A DNA stretch of 64,000 nucleotides from Arthrobacter antibioticus (GTDB taxonomy: Bacteria; Actinomycetota; Actinomycetes; Actinomycetales; Micrococcaceae): NCBI RefSeq assembly GCF_030063205.1, contig NZ_JASISQ010000004.1, positions 275,707 through 339,706 of the forward strand, in the 5' to 3' direction. The position numbers and the translations under genes were made by a program. How positions within the stretch are numbered: the stretch's first letter is position 1; each line of letters opens with the position of its first letter. The notes beneath the pieces were generated by a model. It made no database searches. It had not been told where the DNA came from and worked only from the letters and a program-made list of their open reading frames with translations. Shown piece after piece: positions 1 through 8,262 of the stretch.

Positions 1-1485
1 ATCTGGACCAGAGACGATCTTCCCGGTGGCCCGATTAACCACAGTGATGATGGAAATAAATCCCTCATCACCAAGTACGCGCCTGTCTTTGAGATCGGCA
101 TCGGTGATCTCGCCAACGCTGTGACCGTCAACGTAAACAAAACCACATTCCACCTGGCCCACAATCTTGGCCACGCCGTCTTTTAGATCGATAACAGAGC
201 CGTCGTCGGTGAGCAGCACGTTTTCTGCCGGGACACCGGATGAGATAGCGATATTGGCGTTGGCGATGAGGTGCCTGGTTTCCCCATGCACTGGCATGAC
301 GTTCTTGGGCGTCAGGATGTTGTAGCAATACAACAGCTCCCCCGCAGCGGCATGACCTGACACATGAACCTTGGCAGTGCCCTTGTGGATGACGTCGGCG
401 CCAAGCTTGAGCAGACCGTTAATAATCCGGAACACAGCGTTTTCATTGCCTGGGATCAGTGACGAGGCCAAAATGACTGTATCGCCCTTGCCCACTATGA
501 TTTTATGATCTCCGTTGGCCATGCGTGACAGTGCGGCCATGGGCTCACCCTGGGAACCTGTTGACATCAAAACAACTTTATTATCTGGAAGCTTATCTAC
601 GTTTTTCAGGTCAACAAGAACATCTGCCGGCACGTGCAAATAGCCCAGCTTGGCGGCAATGGCCATGTTTCTGACCATTGAACGCCCCACGAAGGCAACT
701 TTGCGATCGTGCAATACTGCAGCGTTGAGCACTTGCTGCACGCGATGGACATGGGAAGAGAAGCTAGCGACAATGATGCGTTTGTCGGCTTTGCCGAACA
801 GTCCCTCGAGCGTGGGCCCAATCTCTGCCTCACTGGTGGTGAAACCGGGCACATCGGCGTTGGTTGAGTCAACGAGGAACAAATCAACCCCCTCCTCCCC
901 CAGCCGGGCGAAGTGGCGCAGGTCAGTAATGCGCCCATCAAGGGGCAGCTGGTCCATCTTGAAGTCGCCCGTGTGCAGCACAGTGCCACCGTCAGTACGA
1001 ATGAACACAGCTAGCGCGTCAGGGATCGAGTGATTTACGGCAATGAACTCACACGCGAATGGGCCCAGCTGTTCGACTTGCTCCTCTTTGACAGTCAACG
1101 TCCACGGCTTGATGCGATGCTCAATTAGCTTGGCTTCGATGAATGCCAGTGTCAGTTGCGAGCCGATCAGGGGGATGTCTTGACGCAGACGCAAAAGGTA
1201 CGGGACCGCGCCGATGTGGTCCTCGTGACCATGCGTAAGTACTACTCCAACAATGTCCTCTAAACGGTCCTTGATGTAGGAAAAGTCGGGTAGGATCACG
1301 TCCACACCGGGCTGGTCCTCTTCAGGGAACAGCACGCCGCAATCAACTATGAGCAGCTTGCCGCCCATTTCAAAGACTGTCATGTTGCGGCCAATCTCAC
1401 CAATGCCGCCCAACGGAACTATGCGCAAAGTTCCCTTGTCCAGTGTGGGTGGTGTTCGCAGCCCGAGCTCGGTCATTTGGCTCAT
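1..1485 (-). CDS. rnj: Ribonuclease J, 3' end outside window
   Basis: RNase J is the metallo-beta-lactamase/beta-CASP ribonuclease of mRNA decay and rRNA maturation in the cytoplasm. The frame runs from an ATG at 1485 to the window edge without a stop, giving 495 residues; relatives are about 550-560, so only the C-terminal end is missing. Visible are GGIGEIGRN (residues 26-34), the zinc motif HGHEDH (85-90), HTGDFKMD, and the beta-CASP segment PVHGETRHL. It begins 2 bp after the dapA stop, so the two are surely cotranscribed, an order common in Actinobacteria. Identification is firm; the start fits the family and the tight spacing. Confidence 0.96.
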   Translation of the reverse strand, partial: MSQMTELGLRTPPTLDKGTLRIVPLGGIGEIGRNMTVFEMGGKLLIVDCGVLFPEEDQPGVDVILPDFSYIKDRLEDIVGVVLTHGHEDHIGAVPYLLRLRQDIPLIGSQLTLAFIEAKLIEHRIKPWTLTVKEEQVEQLGPFACEFIAVNHSIPDALAVFIRTDGGTVLHTGDFKMDQLPLDGRITDLRHFARLGEEGVDLFLVDSTNADVPGFTTSEAEIGPTLEGLFGKADKRIIVASFSSHVHRVQQVLNAAVLHDRKVAFVGRSMVRNMAIAAKLGYLHVPADVLVDLKNVDKLPDNKVVLMSTGSQGEPMAALSRMANGDHKIIVGKGDTVILASSLIPGNENAVFRIINGLLKLGADVIHKGTAKVHVSGHAAAGELLYCYNILTPKNVMPVHGETRHLIANANIAISSGVPAENVLLTDDGSVIDLKDGVAKIVGQVECGFVYVDGHSVGEITDADLKDRRVLGDEGFISIITVVNRATGKIVSGPD

Positions 1486-1487
1486 GC

Positions 1488-2393
1488 CTAGACTTCCATT
1501 CCAGCTTCGGCAAGGTCAGCCTTGATCAAGGCGATCTCCGCTTCGTCCGGCTCCACCAGGGGCAGCCGGACAATGGAGTTGGGCAGGAGTCCTTGCCACT
1601 TGAGAATTTGTTTGACGGCGACAGCCCCTTGCACGTGGCCCATGGTTGCCCTAATAACTGCATCAAGTTCAAAGTGAATACGGCGGGCCGTGGCAAAGTC
1701 TCCAGCCGTGGCGGCGTCAATCAGGGCACGGAACTTGCGGGGAGCAACATGGGCGCTGACACTGACAAGTCCGACGGCGCCAGCAGCCATCAGCGGCAGC
1801 GTCAGTCCGTCGTCGCCCGAGTAAACATCGAGATCGGTGTTCGCCAGGACCCGGCTTGTCGCGGTGAAATCTGCCTTGGCGTCCTTCAGCGCAGTGATGC
1901 GAGGGTGCGCGGCCAGCCGGATGATCGTCTCGGTGGTGATAGGCACCCCGGAACGTCCAGGGATGTCATAAATCATGACTGGAAGCTCGGTGGAATCAGC
2001 GATGGCTTCAAAGTGAGCCTGAATGCCGGCTTGGCTGGGCTTGTTGTAATACGGGGTCACAAGCAGCAACCCATCGATGTCCAGCTTGGCAGCACGGCGT
2101 GAGAGTTCGATCGAGTGGCGGGTGTCATTAGTTCCGGTGCCGGCGATGACCCGGGCACGGCCACCCACTGCATCGATGACAGCCTGAAACATACCCAGGT
2201 TTTCTTCATCAGTGAGGGTGGAGGTTTCACCGGTAGTGCCCGTGACCACTATGCCATCACAGCCGTCGTCAACAAGTTTGCTCGCCAACTCTCCGGCCAC
2301 TTGGTAGTCCACTGCTCCAGCGGCAGTAAAAGGGGTAACCATGGCGGGCAACAAGGTACCGAAGGGACGTAGGGAGCGCTCAGAGACAGACAT
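1488..2393 (-). CDS. dapA: 4-hydroxy-tetrahydrodipicolinate synthase
   Basis: DapA condenses pyruvate with aspartate semialdehyde, the first committed step to diaminopimelate and lysine. The 301-residue protein shows TGTTGE at 51-56, the Tyr of IYDIPGRSG at 142 and the Schiff-base Lys in ITALK at 170, the expected layout for a TIM-barrel lyase of this class. The frame could start at 2441, but the extra 16 residues look unlike the family, so ATG 2393 is preferred; its Shine-Dalgarno is weak. It lies downstream of a hairpin that separates it from the hydrolase gene, and reads straight into rnj. Confidence 0.95.
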   Translation of the reverse strand: MSVSERSLRPFGTLLPAMVTPFTAAGAVDYQVAGELASKLVDDGCDGIVVTGTTGETSTLTDEENLGMFQAVIDAVGGRARVIAGTGTNDTRHSIELSRRAAKLDIDGLLLVTPYYNKPSQAGIQAHFEAIADSTELPVMIYDIPGRSGVPITTETIIRLAAHPRITALKDAKADFTATSRVLANTDLDVYSGDDGLTLPLMAAGAVGLVSVSAHVAPRKFRALIDAATAGDFATARRIHFELDAVIRATMGHVQGAVAVKQILKWQGLLPNSIVRLPLVEPDEAEIALIKADLAEAGMEV

Positions 2394-2435
2394 ACCTAAA
2401 ACGTTACCTGTAAGTTCACGATTTAGCGCAACGCA

Positions 2436-2457
2436 GCCCACAACTCTGGTTGTGGGC
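2436..2457 (-). terminator. Hairpin between hydrolase gene and dapA
   Basis: A perfect 9-bp stem (2436-2444 with 2449-2457) closes a TCTG tetraloop. It sits between the leftward hydrolase gene and dapA. There is no U-tract, so it may be a weak or attenuating terminator rather than a full stop. Confidence 0.5.
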
Positions 2458-2492
2458 GGGTGATTTTGTCTCCTTTGTTCAGTTTGGCACCC

Positions 2493-3281
2493 TCAGAGTG
2501 AATCCAGGAACGGCAACCACTGTTCAAGTACGGGACCGGCAGGACCCAGCGTTGTGCCGTGGTTGCGCCCGGGAAGCTCCACGAACCGGGCATTGGCCAT
2601 AAGCTCGCAGGCACTCTTTGAGTCTTTTAAACGGCCTGTGTCAGCACTGCCAGCCATCAAGAGCGTGGGTGTGGCAATGCCGGCCAACCGACTCTCCGGG
2701 ATGGGCAAATCCCTCTCCGTCTGGGCAAAGTAGGCGCGCATCGCCGCTGCGTCGTTAGCAAGGAAAGCAGCCCGGGTCGCGGCGTCTAAGGCGCGTCCCA
2801 GATGTTCCTCCCAACCCTGCACAAAGGCGGGCATACCGCCTGAGCTGAGGGCGTCGTCGTACCCGGGGAAGAAAAGATCGCCAATGTTCCCCGGCTGGAT
2901 GCGGTACGTGCCGCCAAGAGTAGTTAGCGAAAGCAGCCTTTCCGGGGCCTGGACTGCCAGCGAGAGCCCCATGCGTCCCCCCACTGAATACCCGCCAAAA
3001 TGGGCTTGCGGGGCCTGGACAGCGTCAAGGACGGCCAGCACATCGGCCACCAAAGTGTCCATGGTGTAGTCACCCGCAGAGTCCGGCTTGCCGCTACGGC
3101 CGTGCCCTCGCAGGTCCATGGCGATGACCCGGAATTGTTTTTGAAACTCCTTGGTGTAGCCAAATCCACGCCAAATGGCCCTGCTCAGGGCGCTGCCATG
3201 GACCAGCAGGAGCGGCTCGCCCTGCCCAACCTCGTCATAGGAAAGTTCGACGCCGTCGTGCGGGTTCTGTGTGACTGCCAT
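2493..3281 (-). CDS. Alpha/beta-fold hydrolase
   Basis: A 262-residue alpha/beta hydrolase of the esterase/haloperoxidase-like type. Seen are the oxyanion motif HGSAL (29-33), DLRGHGRS (56-63), the nucleophile elbow G-Y-S-V-G with Ser99, and plausible triad partners Asp214 (GSADTGR) and His241 (GRNHG). There is no signal peptide, so it is probably cytoplasmic. The substrate cannot be told from sequence. A Shine-Dalgarno AGGAGAGGGG stretch precedes ATG 3281, and a six-unit tandem repeat lies just upstream of that. It sits between dapB and dapA, but nothing ties it to lysine synthesis. Confidence 0.88.
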   Translation of the reverse strand: MAVTQNPHDGVELSYDEVGQGEPLLLVHGSALSRAIWRGFGYTKEFQKQFRVIAMDLRGHGRSGKPDSAGDYTMDTLVADVLAVLDAVQAPQAHFGGYSVGGRMGLSLAVQAPERLLSLTTLGGTYRIQPGNIGDLFFPGYDDALSSGGMPAFVQGWEEHLGRALDAATRAAFLANDAAAMRAYFAQTERDLPIPESRLAGIATPTLLMAGSADTGRLKDSKSACELMANARFVELPGRNHGTTLGPAGPVLEQWLPFLDSL

Positions 3282-3303
3282 CTCTGCCTGCCCCTCTCCT
3301 GTG

Positions 3304-3393
3304 CTGGTGGTGACTGTGCTGGTCTTGACTTTACTGGTGGTGACTGTGCTGGTGGCGACTGTGCTGATCTTGACTGTGCTGGTGGCGACTAGA
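3304..3393. repeat. Six imperfect 15-bp tandem units
   Basis: Units start at 3304, 3319, 3334, 3349, 3364 and 3379 and follow the pattern CTGGTGGtGACTGTG with a few substitutions. The array fills most of the 164-bp gap upstream of the hydrolase start and downstream of the TPR gene. Neither flanking gene reads through it. On the plus strand it would encode a pentapeptide-type pattern (CAGGD, CAGLD, CADLD), but that frame has no gene context. Confidence 0.85.
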
Positions 3394-3445
3394 GATCGCT
3401 TCGGCAGCTGTGCGTCTCCACAGTTCGGGGTTTGCTGTATGGGGT

Positions 3446-3922
3446 TTAGCGCTTTGGGCGAAACAGTGCAATCGCGTCACGCATGGCTTTGCGGGCGCGT
3501 TTGCGGTCCCCCGCCGCGTCGTAAGCGCAGGAAAGCCTGAACCAGGAACGCCAGTCTTCGGGCTCAGCTTCCGCCTCGAGTTTGTATTTTTCAAACTCTT
3601 CATCTGCCGCACCGCGCACTATCCGGCCGCCCGGAGTTCGTGGCAAATTGTCCTCGGGCAGGCCACCTTCAGCCTCAAGAATTTTCGCCATCTGTTCGGT
3701 TTTTGCCCCAAACCTGACTTCGCTGATCAGCGCCCACCCCGCAACTAGCGGGATGACAAAGTAGGACACTCCCAACAGTTTGGCGATCCAGTCCGAGTCA
3801 CCAATGAGCAGGACGGCTCGTTGCATCATGACGACCATGTAAAAAACCAGCAAAAGGCAGATGAGCGCTACCCAGATTTTGGTCTTAGTAATTTTCATCT
3901 TCGACACAGCAGTATTTGCCAT
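3446..3922 (-). CDS. Small membrane protein with TPR-like C-terminus
   Basis: A 158-residue protein conserved in type but unnamed. After a basic N-terminus there are two hydrophobic segments (about 15-37 and 48-68), then a charged, proline-containing stretch, then a helical pair (PEDWRSWFRLSCAYDAAGD) resembling one tetratricopeptide repeat. The start is put at ATG 3922, five bases from the dapB stop, with GGAAGG-TTAGGATC upstream; the longer frame to 3955 would overlap dapB. It is probably cotranscribed with dapB. Function unknown; the TPR-like end suggests protein contact at the membrane face. Confidence 0.75.
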   Translation of the reverse strand: MANTAVSKMKITKTKIWVALICLLLVFYMVVMMQRAVLLIGDSDWIAKLLGVSYFVIPLVAGWALISEVRFGAKTEQMAKILEAEGGLPEDNLPRTPGGRIVRGAADEEFEKYKLEAEAEPEDWRSWFRLSCAYDAAGDRKRARKAMRDAIALFRPKR

Positions 3923-3926
3923 GATC

Positions 3927-4685
3927 CTAACCTTCCAGATCCATGTAGCCGTCAAGACCCACGGTTAGGCCGGGCCGGCTGCTCACCGTTCGAACTCCGA
4001 GCAGAACGCCCGGCATAAACGATTCGTGGTTGAAGGAGTCATGGCGAATGGTTAGTGCCTCGCCCTGGCTGCCAAAGAGAACTTCCTGATGGGCCACCAA
4101 ACCTGCGAGTCTGATGCTGTGCACGGGGATACCCTCAACACTGGCACCGCGGGCACCGTCCATTTCCGTTTGAGTGGCATCTGGGGCTTCGGGAATTCCT
4201 GCCGCTTTACGGGCTGCTGCAACAAGCCCAGCCGTGCGCAACGCCGTACCAGAGGGGGCATCAACTTTGCGGGGGTGGTGGAGTTCAATAATTTCAACGG
4301 AGTCAAAGTACCGTGCAGCTTGGGCGGCGAAGCGCGTTGCCAAAACCGATCCAAAAGCAAAGTTCGGGGCAATCAGCACGCCAGTCTGCGGGTGCCCAGA
4401 GAGCATTTTTTCAAGGGTTTTTAGCCGCGCAGCATCCCAACCGGTGGCGCCAACCACCGCATGGATGCCGTGTTGGAGAGCAAAGTGAACGTTCGCCTCG
4501 GTTGAGTCGGGAACGCTGAGGTCAACAACAACGTCGGCACCATTGTCAACGAGCAGCTCCAATGAGTCATGTCGCCCCAGCGACGCCACCAGCTCCATGT
4601 CCGGTGCCGCCTTGATTGCCGCAACGGCGGCAGTTCCCATTCGTCCCTTGGCACCGAGCACGGCAACCTTCAGCATTTCACTCAT
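3927..4685 (-). CDS. dapB: 4-hydroxy-tetrahydrodipicolinate reductase
   Basis: DapB reduces the DapA product with NAD(P)H in the diaminopimelate/lysine pathway. The 252-residue protein has the nucleotide motif GAKGRMG (11-17), the GATGWD loop, and the substrate/catalytic segment ELHHPRKVDAPSGTA with His136, His137 and Lys140. ATG 4685 overlaps the moaE TGA by four bases (ATGA), which fixes the start and implies translational coupling to moaE; the longer frame to 4721 is not needed. Being coupled to a molybdopterin gene is unexpected metabolically. Confidence 0.95.
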   Translation of the reverse strand: MSEMLKVAVLGAKGRMGTAAVAAIKAAPDMELVASLGRHDSLELLVDNGADVVVDLSVPDSTEANVHFALQHGIHAVVGATGWDAARLKTLEKMLSGHPQTGVLIAPNFAFGSVLATRFAAQAARYFDSVEIIELHHPRKVDAPSGTALRTAGLVAAARKAAGIPEAPDATQTEMDGARGASVEGIPVHSIRLAGLVAHQEVLFGSQGEALTIRHDSFNHESFMPGVLLGVRTVSSRPGLTVGLDGYMDLEG

Positions 4686-5149
4686 GGGTTTAAGCCTACT
4701 GGCTTTCCGGAGCCCACCCATTCAACGCTGCCATCAGTGAAGAATTGCTCCTTCCAAATGGGTACTTCTGCCTTGATCCGTTCCACCAGCTCCGAACACA
4801 ACTCAAACGCCTCTGCCCGGTGGGAGGATGCTACGGCACAGACAAGGGCCGGTTCACCAATTTCCAGCGGCCCCACCCGGTGCGCAACCCAGATTCGCAC
4901 AGGGTGCCCATCCGGGTCCTGTGAACTATCGCGCAGCGAGTCCACAACACCGTTGAGTACACCCGTGGCTAGTGGGTGCGCACTGTAGGCCAAACGCGCA
5001 ACTTGTTTTCCGCCGTCGTGGTTGCGCACTACCCCACTGAATGTGACGACGGCACCGGCAGTTTCGGATTCCACTGCCGCGATCGCGGCGTCAACAGAGA
5101 TGGGCTCTGCACTCAAACGTGCATAAATGACTTCGATGTTAGTGGCCAT
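4682..5149 (-). CDS. moaE: Molybdopterin synthase large subunit MoaE
   Basis: MoaE is the catalytic subunit of molybdopterin synthase and takes sulfur from thiocarboxylated MoaD to turn cyclic pyranopterin monophosphate into molybdopterin. The 155-residue protein carries the family segments RVGPLEIGE (91-99), the SSHR stretch, and the Lys126/Lys133 pair in ERIKAEVPIWKEQFF. It overlaps the mogA stop by 11 bp at its start and dapB by 4 bp at its end. Its small-subunit partner is encoded divergently at 9375-9662. Confidence 0.95.
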   Translation of the reverse strand: MATNIEVIYARLSAEPISVDAAIAAVESETAGAVVTFSGVVRNHDGGKQVARLAYSAHPLATGVLNGVVDSLRDSSQDPDGHPVRIWVAHRVGPLEIGEPALVCAVASSHRAEAFELCSELVERIKAEVPIWKEQFFTDGSVEWVGSGKPVGLNP

Positions 5150-5639
5150 GGTGACCCGCCACTTGATCGCAAAGATGCTTGATGACGGGATCCAAAACCG
5201 CCAGACCGTCCATGACTCCAGAGGGAGAACCGGGCAAATTCACTATCAGGGTGTTTCCGGCTAGACCCGCATGCCCGCGGCTCAGCGCAGCCATAGGTGT
5301 TTTTGCCAAACCGGCTGCCCGCATCGCTTCCATCAGCCCCGGGATTTCCCTGTCAATCAATGGCAGCGTCATCTCCGGAGTTTGGTCATCGGGACTTAAT
5401 CCGGTCCCGCCACTGGTGATGACGACGGCGGGTTGTTTCAGCAGAACTGCGCGCAGGGCCGAACCCACGGGCGCTCCATCAGGAACAACCAAGGATTCCA
5501 TGGCGTCGAATCCGTGTTCGCGAAGCCAGTTGATGATGATGGGTCCTGTTGTATCCTCGTACACGCCCAGAGCTGCCCGCGTGGAGGCAATGATGACCCC
5601 GGCGCTACCCAATGAGGTTCCGGGTTCACAGGCACTCAT
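5139..5639 (-). CDS. mogA: MogA/MoaB-family molybdopterin adenylyltransferase
   Basis: This 166-residue MoCF-fold protein would adenylate molybdopterin ahead of molybdate insertion by MoeA. The diagnostic TSGGTG (75-80) followed by SPDDQTPE and the LPGSPSG loop (135-141) are intact. The ATG at 5639 overlaps the moaC stop as ATGA. Sequence alone does not separate MogA from MoaB naming; with MoeA next door the adenylyltransferase role is the likely one. Confidence 0.9.
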   Translation of the reverse strand: MSACEPGTSLGSAGVIIASTRAALGVYEDTTGPIIINWLREHGFDAMESLVVPDGAPVGSALRAVLLKQPAVVITSGGTGLSPDDQTPEMTLPLIDREIPGLMEAMRAAGLAKTPMAALSRGHAGLAGNTLIVNLPGSPSGVMDGLAVLDPVIKHLCDQVAGHHGH

Positions 5640-6202
5640 GCTGTGCCGTCCGTGGTGCGCGAGGTTTGCGAATCCAGGACTACGTCAGTTTCTGCTGGGT
5701 GGGTGGACGATTCACTGACCCAGTCCCCGCTCTTGCCCCCACTTTTTGCCAGCACCTTGATCCCTGAGATCACTGCGTGTTTATCGACTGCCTTGATCAT
5801 GTCGTACACGCTCAGTGCAGCCACCGAGACAGCTGTCAGTGCTTCCATCTCAACGCCTGTCACACCGCGGGTTTTTACAGTGGCTAACACTGTGACAGCG
5901 CTTTGGCCAAGATCAAAGTCAACTGTGACCTTTGAGATTGGCAGGGGGTGGCATAACGGTATGAGCTCGGAGGTTTTTTTAGCCCCCATGATGCCGGCAA
6001 CACGGGCTACGGCCAGGGCGTCGCCCTTGGGCAGCCCTCCCTCACCCAGTAACCGCATCACTTCGGCGCTGGTGGACACCGTTCCCGTCGCGGTGGCTTC
6101 TCGGGTGGTAGTTGCCTTCGCAGAAACGTCCACCATGGCGGCAGTTCCGTCGCGGCGCAGATGGGTTAATGCGGGAGTCTCGGGGATAGTCACAACAGCC
6201 AT
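5636..6202 (-). CDS. moaC: Cyclic pyranopterin monophosphate synthase MoaC
   Basis: MoaC converts the MoaA product into cyclic pyranopterin monophosphate. The 188-residue protein has MVDVS, the active-site stretch [33 protein letters not shown] and the Lys of MIKAVDK, all standard. A roughly 30-residue C-terminal extension rich in Ser/Thr/Asp goes beyond the usual ~160 residues. The start ATG 6202 lies inside the end of moeA (13-bp overlap), and the stop is shared with the mogA start. Confidence 0.95.
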   Translation of the reverse strand: MAVVTIPETPALTHLRRDGTAAMVDVSAKATTTREATATGTVSTSAEVMRLLGEGGLPKGDALAVARVAGIMGAKKTSELIPLCHPLPISKVTVDFDLGQSAVTVLATVKTRGVTGVEMEALTAVSVAALSVYDMIKAVDKHAVISGIKVLAKSGGKSGDWVSESSTHPAETDVVLDSQTSRTTDGTA

Positions 6203-7533
6203 ACTTCCACCTTTGCACCAGCCTGCAATTCCGTGACACCCGCTGGGATGCTGATCAGCGCGTTCGCCTGCGCCAGGGCTCCCAATAGGTGAGAAGATTC
6301 CCCACCTATTTCTCGCACTGAGGGCGCCGATTCAAATTCTGGACCGGAGTAAATACCACGGCGGACCTGCTGTTTACCCACAGGCGAGATGATTGGGTGT
6401 TCCAGGGTAGCTACCACTCGTTGACGCGGCGCTGGAGCGCCAAGCAACATACCAAGAGCGGGGCGCAGGAACATTTCAAAGGATACAAAGGCGCTCACGG
6501 GGTTACCTGGAAAACCGATGAACGGAATGCCTCTGTAGGTTCCCAGCGCTTGTGGTCCTCCGGGCTGCAATGCGACGGAGACAAAGTCTACGGCAGCCTC
6601 GGAGCTAGGCTCACCCAGCGCCTGCCGGATAACTTCAAAGGCACCTGCGCTGATGCCACCGACCGAGATGATCAAATCACAGCAGGGGCCGGAAGCACCG
6701 TTGAGCAGCTGGTCTTCACCGACATAGCTATCCAACAGTCTCAACAGCGCCTCCGGGTCATCCCTCACCACGTGCGAACGGACCACTTCTACGCCGGCTT
6801 GAGTCAGGCTGGCTCTGAGCAATGACTCGTTAGCGTCAAAGATCATCCCCGGTGGCAGGCCCGCGCCTGCCATGGAATCTCCGGGGGCCAGGACCTCATC
6901 ACCTGTTGTTAGTAGCAGCACACGAGGTTTAGCCCGCACTGCCAGCTCAGTGCATCCAAGAGCAGCCGCAAGACCCACGTGGGCTGCGTTGATAAGCGTT
7001 CCTCCAGCAATCACCACAGAGCCCCGTTGCACGTCGCTTCCTTGAGCACGAACAAATTTTCCAACTGTGGTTGCAGGCAGCTCAACATTCTCCCCGGGCG
7101 CACCAAAGTGTGCGGGCAGGGCAAGCTCAATGGGAACTACGGCGTTGGCGCCAAGGGGCATCATGGCACCGGTCATGATGGGAGCTGCCTGGCCAGCTGC
7201 CAGTCGCTGCGGGACGGCTCCTGCAGCAATGGTTTCAGCTACACCGTAAACGGTTGATTTATCCAAATCAATGTTTTCAGGTTGTTCTGCTTCTAGATAA
7301 ATTGCATACCCGTCCATCTGTGAGTTTGCAAAAGGAGGCAGGTCCAGCGGCGCCACCAGATCGTTGGCCAGCACCCGGCCCAAGGCACTCTGCAGTGGGA
7401 GGGGCGTACCGCCGTCGCCCATTTTCAAGGTAACGCCGGCACCGACACCAGCTTCAGCAACAATGCCCCCAGCCCAGCTTCGCCGCAATAGCTGTTCAAC
7501 TGCCTCAAGATGTTCAAGAACTGCTCTGCGCAT
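6190..7533 (-). CDS. moeA: Molybdopterin molybdenumtransferase MoeA
   Basis: MoeA inserts molybdenum into adenylated molybdopterin. Seen are SQMDGYA (71-77 from the chosen start), the TTGDEVL segment, a GGISAG stretch in the position of the family's [14 protein letters not shown], and a C-terminal beta domain. ATG 7533 is chosen over the open 7590 because GGAAGGA sits just before it. It leads the leftward operon moeA-moaC-mogA-moaE-dapB, all joined by overlaps. The divergent region 7534-7674 should hold its promoter. Confidence 0.93.
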   Translation of the reverse strand: MRRAVLEHLEAVEQLLRRSWAGGIVAEAGVGAGVTLKMGDGGTPLPLQSALGRVLANDLVAPLDLPPFANSQMDGYAIYLEAEQPENIDLDKSTVYGVAETIAAGAVPQRLAAGQAAPIMTGAMMPLGANAVVPIELALPAHFGAPGENVELPATTVGKFVRAQGSDVQRGSVVIAGGTLINAAHVGLAAALGCTELAVRAKPRVLLLTTGDEVLAPGDSMAGAGLPPGMIFDANESLLRASLTQAGVEVVRSHVVRDDPEALLRLLDSYVGEDQLLNGASGPCCDLIISVGGISAGAFEVIRQALGEPSSEAAVDFVSVALQPGGPQALGTYRGIPFIGFPGNPVSAFVSFEMFLRPALGMLLGAPAPRQRVVATLEHPIISPVGKQQVRRGIYSGPEFESAPSVREIGGESSHLLGALAQANALISIPAGVTELQAGAKVEVWLL

Positions 7534-7652
7534 GGCTTCCTTCCAATGGGCACCGGGCGGCGCGCACTTCACTAAGCGTAGGCGAACCATCCCTCAGCAG
7601 GCGGCACCGCTGCTTCTTTTGTTACGGTACAAATTAGCGGATCAACGAAAGG

Positions 7653-7662
7653 AACGATCGTT
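7653..7662. promoter_or_regulatory. Palindrome in moeA divergent region
   Basis: AACGATCGTT is a perfect 10-bp palindrome inside a slightly wider GGAA-N9-TTCC frame (7651-7667). It lies 12 bases upstream of the membrane gene and within the moeA promoter region, a fitting place for an operator. No regulator is implied by the sequence. Confidence 0.3.
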
Positions 7663-7674
7663 ATTCCACCGTCC

Positions 7675-8178
7675 ATGAGCTGGCTGTTTGACAGAGCAAT
7701 TCTGGTGGGCATCCCACTGATGGCAGTAGTGGTTGCCGCACTCATAACCCCCGCATATTTAGCCCTCCGCGGCGACTGGCGGTCCTGGTGCGTGGCTCCA
7801 CCGATCACCACTCGTAAATGGCGCAGGCCTACCACCTACTTCCCGTTCTCGCTGTTGCTCGCAGGCATCACAATCGTCACTGTGATGCCTTCCCTGGTGT
7901 TCGAGGCGTTGGGCTGGGAAGGGGCACGGCAGTTCGTTTGGAGTGTCCTGTTTTGGTTCCCTATGGCGGTGCTGATGCTCTCGATCGTGTGGTGGCCGCC
8001 ATTTCTGGGACCCCGATGGTACAGGTGGTGGCGGGCAGCCGGTGGGAGTCGTGATATTTTGCCCTGGACTGCCAGTGAACTATCGGGCGCGACAGCTCTG
8101 CCGGAGGGACGCCGCAAGAAACGTTTGCTGCGCAATATAGAGGTTTCAAAGGCATTCGTCCAAAACGTTTTAGGATAG
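7675..8178 (+). CDS. Hypothetical three-helix membrane protein
   Basis: A 167-residue protein not recognised beyond its topology: hydrophobic segments at about 8-30, 57-75 and 88-108, then a basic, Trp-rich cytosolic-looking tail (PRWYRWWRAAGG, RRKKRLLR). No clear Shine-Dalgarno precedes ATG 7675, so the start is uncertain. It sits between moeA and moaA, both molybdenum-cofactor genes, and points the same way as moaA, but shows no molybdate-transport motif. Coding use looks normal for the window. Confidence 0.6.
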   Translation: MSWLFDRAILVGIPLMAVVVAALITPAYLALRGDWRSWCVAPPITTRKWRRPTTYFPFSLLLAGITIVTVMPSLVFEALGWEGARQFVWSVLFWFPMAVLMLSIVWWPPFLGPRWYRWWRAAGGSRDILPWTASELSGATALPEGRRKKRLLRNIEVSKAFVQNVLG

Positions 8179-8193
8179 TTGCGCTGTCTGCCT

Positions 8194-8226
8194 CCAGCGG
8201 ATTCCACCAGCGGATTCCTCCAGCGG
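8194..8226. repeat. 13-bp direct repeat upstream of moaA
   Basis: CCAGCGGATTCC occurs at 8194-8205 and 8207-8218, with a third partial CCAGCGG at 8220-8226. The array precedes a GATAAT box (8241-8246) that could be the moaA -10 element; no good -35 is visible. Confidence 0.55.
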
Positions 8227-8262
8227 CACGCCGGGAACCTGATAATGGCGTAGCGTTGAGGC

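Noticed and set aside
3000-3392. Plus-strand frame ending in pentapeptide-like CAGGD/CAGLD units
   Set aside because: Most of it is antisense to the hydrolase gene; the repeat is explained by the 15-bp DNA array. The array itself is kept as a finding.
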